In this document: positions 35,972-44,846 of the stretch, one piece after another
Numbering within the stretch: the stretch's first letter is position 1
Layout: every line of letters begins with the position of its first letter
NCBI RefSeq assembly: GCF_014200605.1
Contig: NZ_JACHCE010000001.1
Coordinates: forward strand, 1,178,001 to 1,242,000
Direction: 5' to 3'
DNA length: 64,000 nucleotides
From: Pedobacter cryoconitis
GTDB taxonomy: Bacteria; Bacteroidota; Bacteroidia; Sphingobacteriales; Sphingobacteriaceae
Translations under genes and position numbers: made by a program
The notes under the pieces: generated by a model
Seen by the model: only the letters and a program-made list of their open reading frames with translations
Told to the model about the DNA's origin: nothing
The model's database searches: none

Positions 35972-37588
35972 ATGATGCTCCATGACAACCTTATTTTAAT
36001 ACTCGTTTTACTTTTAGGGGTTACCATTCTGGTAATGGTTGGGCAAAAACTAAAGATATCGTATCCTATATTTTTAGTTTTAGCTGGTTTAATGATCGGG
36101 TTTATCCCCGGTATGCCGCATTTCACCGTTGATCCTGATATTATATTTTTACTTTTCCTGCCCCCTTTATTATATGAAGCGGCGTGGACAACTTCATGGA
36201 AAGATTTTTGGGAATATAAAGGAGCCATTTTTTTAATGGCAGTAGGTCTGGTCCTGATTACTTCTGTGGCCGTTGCCTATGCCTCAGTTGCTTTCATACC
36301 TGGTTTTACTTTAGCTTTGGGTTTCTTACTGGGTGGGATTATTTCTCCGCCGGACGCGATTGCTGCATCTTCAGTTCTGAAAGGGATTAAGATTCCCAAA
36401 ACTATCAATTCTTTGTTAGAAGGAGAGAGCCTGGTCAATGATGCTTCCAGTTTAATCGTTTTTAAATTTGCACTGGTGGCAGTAGTTTCCGGGCATTTTG
36501 TACTGCAGGAAGCAGCTTTGAATTTTTTTGTCGTTGCAGGTGGTGGAATTCTGATCGGACTGGCTATAGGCGGTATATTTTATGCTTTGCATAAGTGGCT
36601 GCCTACCAATGATAACATTGATACGGTATTAACGCTGCTTACCCCTTATTTCATGTATATCGTGGCCGAACATTTTAAAGTTTCGGGGGTAATGGCTGTA
36701 GTTTCCGGAGGTTTGTTTTTATGTAGTCAGTCACATGTTATTCTAACCCCGAATTCCAGGGTTAAAGTTAATTCGGTATGGTCTGCAATCACATTTATGA
36801 TGAATGGGGTCGTTTTTATATTGATTGGATTGGCATTACCAGATATTGTAGCGGACTTAGGATCTGAATATCCATTACAAACCGCTATATCATACGGTAT
36901 TGGAATTAGTATACTGGCCCTGGCAGTCAGATTTATCTGGCTGTTTTCCACCAGTAGACTTACCAGTCTGGTTAATAAAAAAACAAGGATCCGTTACCAG
37001 GGAATGACCTGGCATTCTTCTGTAGTCATCGTTTGGGCTGGTATGCGTGGTGTGGTATCGCTGGCCGCTGCTTTATCTATTCCCTTAATGCTCAACAGCC
37101 AGACGCATTTTCCCTTAAGAAACCTGATTCTGTTTATCACTTTTGTAGTCATTTTAGTCACCCTGGTGATTCAGGGGCTTTCATTGCCTTATGTGATCCG
37201 TTTATTAAAGATACCCGAGAACACTTATAAAATACCAGAGCAGGAACAAAGTGCGCAGATCAAGCTGAAATTAATTGATAAATCGCTGATCAGAATACAG
37301 CAGAACTATCAGTTTCAATGTATACACAATGAGCTGATGGCTAATTTTAAAGTAGAACTGGAAAACTCATTGAAGGGAAAAAAGGATAATCTGGAAGCTT
37401 TCAGAGCGGGTAAAATTGATAAGCAGGAATTGAAAGCCTACCGGGAAATTATGCTGGATTTAATTCAGGTACAACGCCATGAATTACATCTTTTAAAAAA
37501 TGATAAAAATTATGATGATGATATTATCAGGGAGGAAGAAAAACGATTGGATTTAGAAGAGCTGAGCAGTAGGGGAAATCTATTTTAA
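35972..37588 (+). CDS. Na+/H+ antiporter, CPA1 family
   Basis: This 538-residue inner-membrane protein has about 12 transmembrane helices and a cytoplasmic C-terminal tail of about 120 charged residues (from about residue 415). CPA1 signatures are 'LLFLPPLLYEAAW', 'GGIISPPDAIAASSVLK', 'LLEGESLVNDASSLIVFKFAL' (with the Asn-Asp ion-binding pair) and 'VIVWAGMRGVVSLAAALSIP'. It exchanges Na+ (or K+) for H+ in pH and salt homeostasis. It lies 37 bp after the DUF2461 gene on the same strand. Two adjacent Met codons at the start make the exact start uncertain by one residue. Confidence 0.94.
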   Translation: MMLHDNLILILVLLLGVTILVMVGQKLKISYPIFLVLAGLMIGFIPGMPHFTVDPDIIFLLFLPPLLYEAAWTTSWKDFWEYKGAIFLMAVGLVLITSVAVAYASVAFIPGFTLALGFLLGGIISPPDAIAASSVLKGIKIPKTINSLLEGESLVNDASSLIVFKFALVAVVSGHFVLQEAALNFFVVAGGGILIGLAIGGIFYALHKWLPTNDNIDTVLTLLTPYFMYIVAEHFKVSGVMAVVSGGLFLCSQSHVILTPNSRVKVNSVWSAITFMMNGVVFILIGLALPDIVADLGSEYPLQTAISYGIGISILALAVRFIWLFSTSRLTSLVNKKTRIRYQGMTWHSSVVIVWAGMRGVVSLAAALSIPLMLNSQTHFPLRNLILFITFVVILVTLVIQGLSLPYVIRLLKIPENTYKIPEQEQSAQIKLKLIDKSLIRIQQNYQFQCIHNELMANFKVELENSLKGKKDNLEAFRAGKIDKQELKAYREIMLDLIQVQRHELHLLKNDKNYDDDIIREEEKRLDLEELSSRGNLF

Positions 37589-37648
37589 GTACATCAATGA
37601 TAATGTTTGATTCATGAAGAAGATTTAACCTGTTTAAAATGCGCTCTG

Positions 37649-39556
37649 ATGATAAAACGTTTATTCTGCACAGCAAGTCCGTCTATGGCGGTACTGTCTA
37701 TATTATTTTATTTGCTGGTCACTTCCAGTCTGGTTGCTGCAACTTTCAAACCTGTTCCTGTTTCGTCCCTGACAGTGCCATTGATAGCTGCATCAAATCA
37801 CCCTAATCTTCACCAATCAAAGGATTCTTTAGACAAAGAAGTCATTGTATTATCAAATCAGGTAGCCTATAATTTGTACGGCCATAAATCTGCGATGATT
37901 AAACATCAGCAAATATTAGCGGAAAGACTGACGTTTGAAATTCTGGATGCAGCTACATCAAAACCGGTTTTTTCTGGTAAACTGGCTAAAGCAGAAAAGG
38001 TAAAGGAATGGGATGCTGCAAATTGGTATAGCCCTGCCGATTTCTCTGCTTTTCAGAAGCCCGGAACCTTTAAAATTCAATTGATCGTTAATGGAGAAAA
38101 TTATCAATCTTATCCTTTTAAAATTGAAGATCAGGCATTAGGTAAAATAGGTATCCCTGCAATGGTAAACTTTTTTAATCATCAGCGTGCCAATTCTAAA
38201 CAGGAGCTGGAAGCCGATCAGCATATCAGGCTTTTTGGCAGTGATCAAACTGTAGATCTCAGGGGAGGGTGGTGTGATGCTTCTGGTGATATCAGTAAAT
38301 ACTTTTCTCACCTGGCTTATACCAATTACATGTTGCCGCAACAGATCCCAATGGTAGACTGGTCTATGATCAATACTGTAGAGCGTGTTCCGGTATTGCT
38401 GGATGCAGTAAAAATCAAAGAGGCACTGGTAGATGAGGCCCTTTACGGAGCTGATTATATCATGCGGTCCCTATCTCCGGATGGTTATTTTTATATGACT
38501 GTTTTTAGTTATTTTGATAAAGATCCGAATGCAAGAAGGATTGTGGGTTTACTGGCTGATAGTAAAACAACCAGTGATTATCAATGTGCCTACAGGGAGG
38601 GCGGTGGTATGGCAATTGCTTCGCTGGCGCGTATTTCCAAATGGAAAAAACACGGTACATTTTCTTCTGAACAATATCTTGCAGCAGCAGAGCGTGCTTT
38701 TGCACATTTGCAAAAATTCAGTACGCAATACGCTGACGATGGAAAAGATAATATTATTGATGATTACTGCGCATTGATGGGGGCTACTGAACTCTGGATC
38801 GCTACAGGAAAAACAGTATACCGGGAGGAAGCCCGTAAAAGAGCCGGTAATTTGAATAAAAGACTCACTGCAGATGGTTATTTTGTGGCTAACGATAATG
38901 GAAGGCCTTTCTGGCATGCTGCGGATGCCGGACTTCCGGTAATTGCATTGGCAAGATATCTGGATGCTGAAAAGGATGCGGACAGGCGTAAAATGGCATT
39001 GCTTACAATTAAAACAGCGCTGGATTATAATTTGAAAGTTACCCGGAACGTGACCAATCCTTTTGGTTATGCCAGACAGAATTTCCTATATCAGGGAAAA
39101 GTTAAAGAAGGTTTTTTTATTCCGCATGAAAATGAAAGCGGCTGGTGGTGGCAGGGAGAAGATGCACGTTTGGGCTCGTTGGCTGCTGCTGCACTGGTAG
39201 GGGGAAGGCTGGTATATCCTGAGAAAAAACCTTTAGGTGTGAAAAAGGAATTAGCAGCATATGCTTCCAATCAGGTATCCTGGATTCTGGGAAATAACCC
39301 TTATAACATGTGTATGATGTATGGTTATGGAAAAAATAATGTGCCCTATATGAGCTCTATGTATGGGCATGGTTCCGGAAAAGGTGGTATCTCCAATGGA
39401 ATTACCGGCAGGGACGGAAATGCAGATGGATCTGGTATTGATTTTAAAGTAGAAGACCATGGAAACGAATGGCGTTGGAGCGAACAGTGGATACCGCATA
39501 CAAGCTGGTTTTTACAGGCAATTACGGCGATGTCTGATAATCGGGTGCAGAAATAA
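37649..39556 (+). CDS. Glycoside hydrolase family 9 protein with N-terminal CelD-type Ig domain
   Basis: The ATG at 37649 is preferred because it opens into a signal peptide ('MAVLSILFYLLVTSSLVAA'); the longer frame begins at a TTG. The product has 635 residues. An Ig-like cellulase N-terminal domain ('VIVLSNQVAYNLYGHKSAMIK', to about residue 170) precedes the (alpha/alpha)6 catalytic domain. GH9 landmarks are 'DLRGGWCDASGDISKYF', with the catalytic Asp residues, and the C-terminal 'HGNEWRWSEQWIPHTSWF', with the general acid Glu. It cleaves beta-1,4-type glucans or acts as an exo-glucosaminidase or glucosidase in some subfamilies. The ThuA gene follows after 16 bp. No dockerin or sorting domain was seen. 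Confidence 0.9.
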   Translation: MIKRLFCTASPSMAVLSILFYLLVTSSLVAATFKPVPVSSLTVPLIAASNHPNLHQSKDSLDKEVIVLSNQVAYNLYGHKSAMIKHQQILAERLTFEILDAATSKPVFSGKLAKAEKVKEWDAANWYSPADFSAFQKPGTFKIQLIVNGENYQSYPFKIEDQALGKIGIPAMVNFFNHQRANSKQELEADQHIRLFGSDQTVDLRGGWCDASGDISKYFSHLAYTNYMLPQQIPMVDWSMINTVERVPVLLDAVKIKEALVDEALYGADYIMRSLSPDGYFYMTVFSYFDKDPNARRIVGLLADSKTTSDYQCAYREGGGMAIASLARISKWKKHGTFSSEQYLAAAERAFAHLQKFSTQYADDGKDNIIDDYCALMGATELWIATGKTVYREEARKRAGNLNKRLTADGYFVANDNGRPFWHAADAGLPVIALARYLDAEKDADRRKMALLTIKTALDYNLKVTRNVTNPFGYARQNFLYQGKVKEGFFIPHENESGWWWQGEDARLGSLAAAALVGGRLVYPEKKPLGVKKELAAYASNQVSWILGNNPYNMCMMYGYGKNNVPYMSSMYGHGSGKGGISNGITGRDGNADGSGIDFKVEDHGNEWRWSEQWIPHTSWFLQAITAMSDNRVQK

Positions 39557-39572
39557 AAAAAATAACTCATTT

Positions 39573-40340
39573 ATGAAGAAGAAAATAAGATTTTTAGGGT
39601 TTTTAATCACCCTGCTGATGATCGTATCTACAAGTGGATTTGCAAAAGCGCCTGCTTTTAAGGCCCTGGTATTGACAGAAAGGGGTGGTTTACACGAAGG
39701 TTTTGTTGTAGCTGCACTGGATTGGCTCCATATTTTTGCTGCAAAGAATAATATTGAAATCACTGTAATCAATGATACTAAAGCTATTGATGAAGCTTAT
39801 TTATCAAAGTATAAATTATTTATTCAATTGAATTACCCGCCCTATACCTGGACAGATCAGGCCAAAGCTGCTTTTGAGAAATACATTGAACAGGGTAAAG
39901 GAGGCTGGGTAGGCTTTCATCATGCTACCTTACTGGGAGAATTTGATGGTTATCCGATGTGGAACTGGTTTTCTGATTTCATGGGCGGGATACGTTTTAA
40001 AAACTATATCGCCGGACTGGCATCTGGGAAAGTTTATGTAGAGGACAAAACACATCCGGTCATGAAAGGGTTACCTGCTTCATTTACAGTTACTAATGAT
40101 GAGTGGTATACTTTTGATAAAAATCCAAGACCCAATGTTAAAGTACTGGCCAGCGTAGATGAATCGAGTTATCAACCTGCTTCGGCTATAAAAATGGGAG
40201 ATCATCCTGTGATCTGGATGAATGAAAAAATGAAAGCCAGGAATGTTTATTTCCTGATTGGCCATCATGCTGATCTGTTAAAATCCAACGAGTTTAAAAA
40301 GATGTTTGGAAATGCTATTCTCTGGGCAGCTGGTGGGTAA
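39573..40340 (+). CDS. Secreted ThuA-domain protein
   Basis: The start at 39573 gives 255 residues beginning with a signal peptide ('FLGFLITLLMIVSTSGFAKA'); the upstream frame extension overlaps the GH9 gene. The ThuA-like (class I glutamine amidotransferase-like) fold shows in 'FKALVLTERGGLHEGFVV', 'KYIEQGKGGWVGFHHATLLG', 'THPVMKGLPASFTVTNDEWYTF' and 'VIWMNEKMKARNVYFLIGHH'. ThuA proteins are linked to sugar utilisation but the reaction is not established for this type. It is probably co-transcribed with the GH9 gene (16-bp gap). Confidence 0.9.
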   Translation: MKKKIRFLGFLITLLMIVSTSGFAKAPAFKALVLTERGGLHEGFVVAALDWLHIFAAKNNIEITVINDTKAIDEAYLSKYKLFIQLNYPPYTWTDQAKAAFEKYIEQGKGGWVGFHHATLLGEFDGYPMWNWFSDFMGGIRFKNYIAGLASGKVYVEDKTHPVMKGLPASFTVTNDEWYTFDKNPRPNVKVLASVDESSYQPASAIKMGDHPVIWMNEKMKARNVYFLIGHHADLLKSNEFKKMFGNAILWAAGG

Positions 40341-40363
40341 ACTCTGGCTGGCCTGTGAATTAT

Positions 40364-40395
40364 AAAGGGCTGTACTCAACTTTACAGCCCTTTAA
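40364..40395. terminator. Bidirectional terminator between convergent ThuA and PL14-like genes
   Basis: TAAAGGGCTGTA (40364-40375) and TACAGCCCTTTA (40384-40395) form a perfect 12-bp stem with an 8-nt loop. It lies in the 69-bp gap between two convergent genes. Confidence 0.8.
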
Positions 40396-40409
40396 AGGAA
40401 TACTGTTCT

Positions 40410-41297
40410 TTAGCTGGCTAACCTTTTCCAGGTCAGGTCATCGTAATAAATCAGGCCGTCAGTTGCTGAACTCCAGTAGTCCTGGCTTCCACCTCTGAAA
40501 GTATGGAAGGTAATTGATTTGATTAATCGTTTAGAAGTGTCAGTTGTCCAGCGGATATCATTTTTGGTCAGCAAGTCTGCACCGTCAACAGTATAAGAGA
40601 TTTGTCCGTCAAAATTTGATCCGGTATTGCTCTTTATCTTGATCTTAATGGTATACCATGTGTTTTTAGAAAGCTGTTTACTCTGTTTTCCAAAATTATT
40701 TCCGCAATCCTCAGGCATATCTTTATAATATACATAGGGTCTGAAATATGGTTTATCCGTACCACTGTCATCCTTTTGGTTTGTTGGGTTATACCACATA
40801 ATTCTCGCACTGCCGCCAGTTCCGCTATCCGCTTTATTACAGCCTGTAAAACCATCGCCAATAAGGAATCCAAATCCTGTTTTTCCGCCTCTGCTCCATT
40901 GAAAATTGGAAGCAAAACGTACTTTGAAGCTTAATTCATATTCAGAGCCATCGGGCACATCAATCTGGACTGTATTTCCGCTTCCTGCGGCTGCAGGGAC
41001 AGAGGAGATGGAGTTAGCAGGAATTCTTACGCTCACCTGGTTACTTGATATATTGACATTTCCGGCTTGCCAGTTGCCGATAATATCTCCCATATCTGAT
41101 GCTGCAGTGGCTTTGCTATAAGCACCATCGCTATGCGTGAAATCGACTGTTCTGCTTTCATAAACTGCCCTGGCTGTTGTTGTCGCATCTTCGTCAATGA
41201 TCTGATTGGTCTGCAGGTCTTTTTTGCATCCTGCAATTGCAAGAGAAATTCCCAGTGCTGCAAAAAGGAATCTCGATTTTTGTAAATTGGTTTTCAT
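40410..41297 (-). CDS. Polysaccharide lyase family 14-like lipoprotein
   Basis: This 295-residue lipoprotein has the lipobox Ile-Ala-Gly-Cys24 followed by Lys-Lys. The mature domain is a beta-jelly-roll: 'YELSFKVRFASNFQWSRGGK', then GFGFLIG, 'GGSARIMWYNPTNQ', 'YFRPYVYYKDMPEDCG', 'NTWYTIKIKIKSNTG' and 'KSITFHTFRGGSQDYW'. This order resembles PL14-type alginate or glucuronan lyases, in which basic and aromatic residues on the concave face bind an acidic chain. I am fairly confident of the fold and less so of the substrate. It lies 43 bp downstream of the serine-hydrolase-fold gene on the same strand. Confidence 0.78.
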   Translation of the reverse strand: MKTNLQKSRFLFAALGISLAIAGCKKDLQTNQIIDEDATTTARAVYESRTVDFTHSDGAYSKATAASDMGDIIGNWQAGNVNISSNQVSVRIPANSISSVPAAAGSGNTVQIDVPDGSEYELSFKVRFASNFQWSRGGKTGFGFLIGDGFTGCNKADSGTGGSARIMWYNPTNQKDDSGTDKPYFRPYVYYKDMPEDCGNNFGKQSKQLSKNTWYTIKIKIKSNTGSNFDGQISYTVDGADLLTKNDIRWTTDTSKRLIKSITFHTFRGGSQDYWSSATDGLIYYDDLTWKRLAS

Positions 41298-41340
41298 AAG
41301 TAGATGTTTATATTTTGGTTTTTGTTGAGCTTTTTAATGG

Positions 41341-42870
41341 TTATCCGGGGTCCTGATCTGTGGTTCTTTCTCTGATATATTGTTCCATACTGAGGGCGTA
41401 GTCAAGCTGGATTTTATTCATGAGCGGTCTGGATTTTTCAAGGGCACTCACTGCATTCGCATAAGACCTGCTCTTGATATAGATGTCTGCAATGCCCAGA
41501 TAAGGCAATGCAGATTTTGGAAATTCCTGTGTGCACAACTGATATATTTTCAGTGCATTAGTCTTGTCACCTATTCGTTTAAACAGTGTATTTCCAAAAG
41601 AATTTAACGCATTCAAACTCATGTCGTAGCGGGGCTTTCTGGTCTTTTTTAATAAATGGTAGAGGTTGATAGCAGAATCAATACTGCCGGTTTCCTGAAG
41701 TTTATTTCCCATAGCCAGGCTTACCGGGATTTTTACAACAGGTAGGCTTGCCCCGTTTAACCAGTTAGTAATGTTTTTAATGATCTCTGAGCTAACGGGC
41801 TGTGCTGAAATATTACTCAAAAAAGTGATGCCGGTTTTTTGTTTGGGAATCAGGATTACCTGATTCTGGAAACTGGTGATCTCACTCTTTTTGATCAGTA
41901 ATTCCTGGTCATCATCTTTACTCAATTCCCAGCCTAAGGTTATACCAGAAGATTTGCCTGACCTATATTGTATTGAGAAAAAATCATCAAAGACAGATCT
42001 TTTGACGAAAATTCCAGTAGCTGTTTTTCCTTTATTTAAGAGCATTTCCATCCATTGGGACAAATCGGCGGCAGTAGTATGTAATCCGTTACTACCTCCG
42101 TTTTCCCGGTTATAAGGATAAAGACTGTCTGTTTTTGAAGTAAATGTCAGCCAGTTATCAATACTGAATGGCTGAACATAACGTTTTGGTTTTGAGAAGC
42201 TGGAAGATTTCATCCCCAGTTTTTCAAATACATGCTGTCTGATGTATTGCTCAAATGGTGCCCGGGTAACTTTAGTGATCAGATCGGCCAGGATATCATA
42301 GTTGTAAGGGGACCTGAGGATACGGCTGCCTGGAACCGGAAACTTTAACTGCTGAGAAGAAATACTGCGGGTTGTATTTTCGGGGGCATTAGCAGAAGTA
42401 TCGGGCGTATCCCATAAAACCGGGTAATGCTGGATGCCGGAAGTATGTGATAATAAATGTCTTATTGTTATCTTTTTATTGATCTTATCTGCTGTTTTGA
42501 AATAAGGCAGGTATTTTTGTACAGGATCATCAAGTTGAATCAGCCCTGAATCAAGCATTTTTAAAACTGCTGTTGCCAGCATTGGTTCAGAAATGCTACC
42601 CGCAGAGAATGGGATTAGCGCATCTATTGCATGGTGATCCTGATCGGCAATACCAAGCGTCGTATTGAAAACGGAGTCTTTATGCACAATACCTACCGAT
42701 AAACCCGGAATGGCATAGGCTTGTCTGACCTGCAGGAGATAGTTGTGAAGCTCCTCAATCCGCTCAACAGAAAATTGATGGGTTATAATCTTTTCCTTTT
42801 TGCAGGCAATTAAGCTCAATAGCAATAAATTGAGGAATATGATAACAATTCTGTTTTTCATGGTATTCAT
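41341..42870 (-). CDS. Serine beta-lactamase/PBP-fold lipoprotein with substituted catalytic motifs and C-terminal TPR region
   Basis: This 509-residue lipoprotein (Leu-Ile-Ala-Cys23, then Lys-Lys) has the class C beta-lactamase-like fold: 'LSVGIVHKDSVFNTTLGIAD', 'LLSHTSGIQHYP' and 'NGLHTTAADLSQWMEMLLNKG'. The Ser-x-x-Lys position reads Ser-Ile-Ser-Glu ('AGSISEPM'), so the catalytic Lys is Glu. The Tyr-x-Asn position reads Arg-Ser-Pro ('ILRSPYNYDIL'), and no His-x-Gly or KTG box is seen near 'LLIKKSEITSFQ'. It is therefore probably not an active hydrolase. The last 130 residues look like TPR helices ('NALKIYQLCTQEFPKSALPYLGIADIYIKS'). It precedes the PL14-like gene. Confidence 0.85.
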   Translation of the reverse strand: MNTMKNRIVIIFLNLLLLSLIACKKEKIITHQFSVERIEELHNYLLQVRQAYAIPGLSVGIVHKDSVFNTTLGIADQDHHAIDALIPFSAGSISEPMLATAVLKMLDSGLIQLDDPVQKYLPYFKTADKINKKITIRHLLSHTSGIQHYPVLWDTPDTSANAPENTTRSISSQQLKFPVPGSRILRSPYNYDILADLITKVTRAPFEQYIRQHVFEKLGMKSSSFSKPKRYVQPFSIDNWLTFTSKTDSLYPYNRENGGSNGLHTTAADLSQWMEMLLNKGKTATGIFVKRSVFDDFFSIQYRSGKSSGITLGWELSKDDDQELLIKKSEITSFQNQVILIPKQKTGITFLSNISAQPVSSEIIKNITNWLNGASLPVVKIPVSLAMGNKLQETGSIDSAINLYHLLKKTRKPRYDMSLNALNSFGNTLFKRIGDKTNALKIYQLCTQEFPKSALPYLGIADIYIKSRSYANAVSALEKSRPLMNKIQLDYALSMEQYIRERTTDQDPG

Positions 42871-42923
42871 TATATCTGGTTAGTATTCAGTAGGATATAA
42901 TGAATTTAAGAAAACGTGTAACA

Positions 42924-42979
42924 AAAAAATCGCATGAATCTTCCTGAACCTTTGAAAAGGGGCGTTAAAGGAAGATTCA
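42924..42979 (-). terminator. Intrinsic terminator downstream of the HD-hydrolase gene
   Basis: Read on the minus strand, TGAATCTTCCT (complement of 42969-42979) pairs with AGGAAGATTCA (complement of 42935-42945), followed by TGCGATTTTTTTGTT. The loop is 23 nt and can form an inner stem. It lies 86 bp after the HD gene stop and before the next minus-strand gene, separating the two transcripts. Confidence 0.7.
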
Positions 42980-43064
42980 AACGATTGAAATAATTTTTTG
43001 ATTAAGGAAATTAAAGCGCCTGAGCGGATAATGTGCTGTGAATGAACTGCACCGGATTTAATAA

Positions 43065-43601
43065 TTACTGATAATCAGCAAATAATTTTCTCAGATAAGT
43101 CAAAAGTTCAAGGCCTGGTTTTGATTTTAATACAGGAACCAGAACTTCTTCTAATTTTACCTGTTCAACTTTGTACATGGCATATTTTTTATCATTGCCG
43201 TGGATGATACTGAATTCAACGTTTGAGATCCGATCTGCAAGTTTAACAATGATTGCCTGTTCATTCCGGGCAATTTTCTTGTAAAAGCTGGCTTTTCTTT
43301 CTGCCCTGCTTGCTCCTTTGTCGTCACTCAGGGTATCGACAATTTCTGCAACAACAGCTCCGAATTTTTCTTCCAGCTCAGTTTTGGTAATCTCAGTATC
43401 CTCTAATACGTCATGGAGCCAGGCAGCAATTAATAAGTTAAGATTATATGTAGTACTCAGGTCAATATTAAACTTCATCAGTACACTGACTACATTTCCT
43501 AAGTGTATTTCATAAGGGGATACGCCATATTTTTGATCACCGTGTGACTTTACAGCAAAGACTCTCGCTTCATTAAATAATTGTTTATAATTCATGGTCA
43601 C
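43065..43601 (-). CDS. HD-domain hydrolase resembling small alarmone hydrolases (SpoT/MESH1-like)
   Basis: This 178-residue single-domain protein has HD-superfamily motifs in the SpoT order. 'KYGVSPYEIHLGNVV' supplies the first His, 'LLIAAWLHDVLEDTEI' the His-Asp and Glu-Asp pairs, and 'IIVKLADRISNVEF' the Lys-Leu-Ala-Asp-Arg box. There is no synthetase, TGS or ACT domain, and the length is close to that of MESH1. Hydrolysis of (p)ppGpp, or of NADPH as reported for animal MESH1, is plausible but inferred. The start lies 6 bp after the DUF3298 lipoprotein stop, so the two are co-transcribed. Confidence 0.85.
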   Translation of the reverse strand: MTMNYKQLFNEARVFAVKSHGDQKYGVSPYEIHLGNVVSVLMKFNIDLSTTYNLNLLIAAWLHDVLEDTEITKTELEEKFGAVVAEIVDTLSDDKGASRAERKASFYKKIARNEQAIIVKLADRISNVEFSIIHGNDKKYAMYKVEQVKLEEVLVPVLKSKPGLELLTYLRKLFADYQ

Positions 43602-43607
43602 CGGTGC

Positions 43608-44780
43608 TTAGTTCTCCATTCTTTTAGCAAAAGCAGGGTTCAGATATTTCTTTAGATCTTTATAAGGAATAGAAACTATAATTTGTCCCTGTGCAAAACT
43701 GGCTACTTCATAAGGATTGTATAAAAATGAGATACCTGTGGTATCAAAAAAGAAGTTCTTGTTTGCTGCCAGATGATCTTCGAATAACTGTGTGGATAGT
43801 GCCTCACCGGATTTGACCTTATATTGTGTCCTGAAATTCTTTTCTACCAGTTTTTGCAGTGAAACAGAATCTATTTTAATCAGATCAGAAAGTACCAGAT
43901 GTTTCTGGTTTTTAACGTCAAAACAATACAGTGTTGTTGCGTAATTGTTATGTGCACCGCCAGAATAATCATCAAACAAATGTTTAATAATCACAAATCC
44001 ATTGCTATTATAGTGGAGATCCAGATTTTGTGTTTTATTATAATTCAGGGTGGCGCTTGGTTCGCCGGCTTCGCCTGCCAGTTCACGGATTTCAGCTTTA
44101 TAAGCGTTGAGATATGCTGTTGCATCGTTCTTTATGCTTGTAGTCCATGAAGCGGCTGGCTTTTGCAGATCCATTGCCTTTTTGAGTTGTTTATCAAGCC
44201 ATTGCTCTTGTGGTGTATGGCCTGCAGGCATTAAATATTCATAACTGATATTAGCCTGTGGAGAATCTTTCTTTTTCGGAAACACTTTGGCCGAGTCTGC
44301 ATAGGTGGCAATTTTAAAGGCATAACTTCCATCAGGATAACTTTCTTCCAGACGGATGCTCGAATTTTCTTTGCCATCAGCCTTTGTTCCGCTGAAAACA
44401 GTGCCTGTCCATTTTAAGTGGAGTTTTGCACTGGCAGGAATGGCATCCTCAGTATAATGATCAGCAAGCTCTTTTTCTATTAAAATAATGCTGTCCTGAT
44501 TGACAATTTTATCGGTCACAAGGTTTACCTGTGTACCATTATAATCATAAGTCCCGGTAAAGTTCTTTCCGATTTTACTGAGATTGATAACCACATTGTG
44601 GTCTCCGATTATTCCCTGGAACCTTTTGTAAAAATTCTCGGGCAAATGTTCCTGAACTGCAACCTTTCTGGTTACTACTGCAGTTATGGCAGAATCAGCT
44701 GAGGCTGCTTTTTTCTCAGAAGAGTGACAGCCGGCGATGACTATCGCAAGGCTGAATAAATAAATAGATGATGATTTCAT
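43608..44780 (-). CDS. DUF3298 (RsiV-like C-terminal) lipoprotein
   Basis: This 390-residue lipoprotein has a lipobox at Ile-Ala-Gly-Cys18. Residues 50-170 form a beta-type region ('KIGKNFTGTYDYNGTQVNLV'). The C-terminal 190 residues match the DUF3298 domain, seen also in RsiV: 'FVIIKHLFDDYSGGAHNNYAT', 'LVLSDLIKIDSVSLQKLVEK', 'FDTTGISFLYNPYEVASFAQG' and 'VSIPYKDLKKYL'. RsiV-type domains bind lysozyme in Firmicutes; whether this one does is unknown. It is upstream of, and probably co-transcribed with, the HD hydrolase gene. Confidence 0.85.
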   Translation of the reverse strand: MKSSSIYLFSLAIVIAGCHSSEKKAASADSAITAVVTRKVAVQEHLPENFYKRFQGIIGDHNVVINLSKIGKNFTGTYDYNGTQVNLVTDKIVNQDSIILIEKELADHYTEDAIPASAKLHLKWTGTVFSGTKADGKENSSIRLEESYPDGSYAFKIATYADSAKVFPKKKDSPQANISYEYLMPAGHTPQEQWLDKQLKKAMDLQKPAASWTTSIKNDATAYLNAYKAEIRELAGEAGEPSATLNYNKTQNLDLHYNSNGFVIIKHLFDDYSGGAHNNYATTLYCFDVKNQKHLVLSDLIKIDSVSLQKLVEKNFRTQYKVKSGEALSTQLFEDHLAANKNFFFDTTGISFLYNPYEVASFAQGQIIVSIPYKDLKKYLNPAFAKRMEN

Positions 44781-44846
44781 AGGGTAGTTAGATGTTGTGT
44801 GTGAAATTAAATAAATTTCGGATGAATAATAAATTTTAATGATTTA

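Noticed and set aside
38549..38917. 122-codon minus-strand frame within the GH9 gene
   Set aside because: It is opposite a strongly conserved catalytic domain and shows no family features.
39459..39572. N-terminal extension of the ThuA protein
   Set aside because: It overlaps the end of the GH9 gene; the start at 39573 begins a signal peptide.
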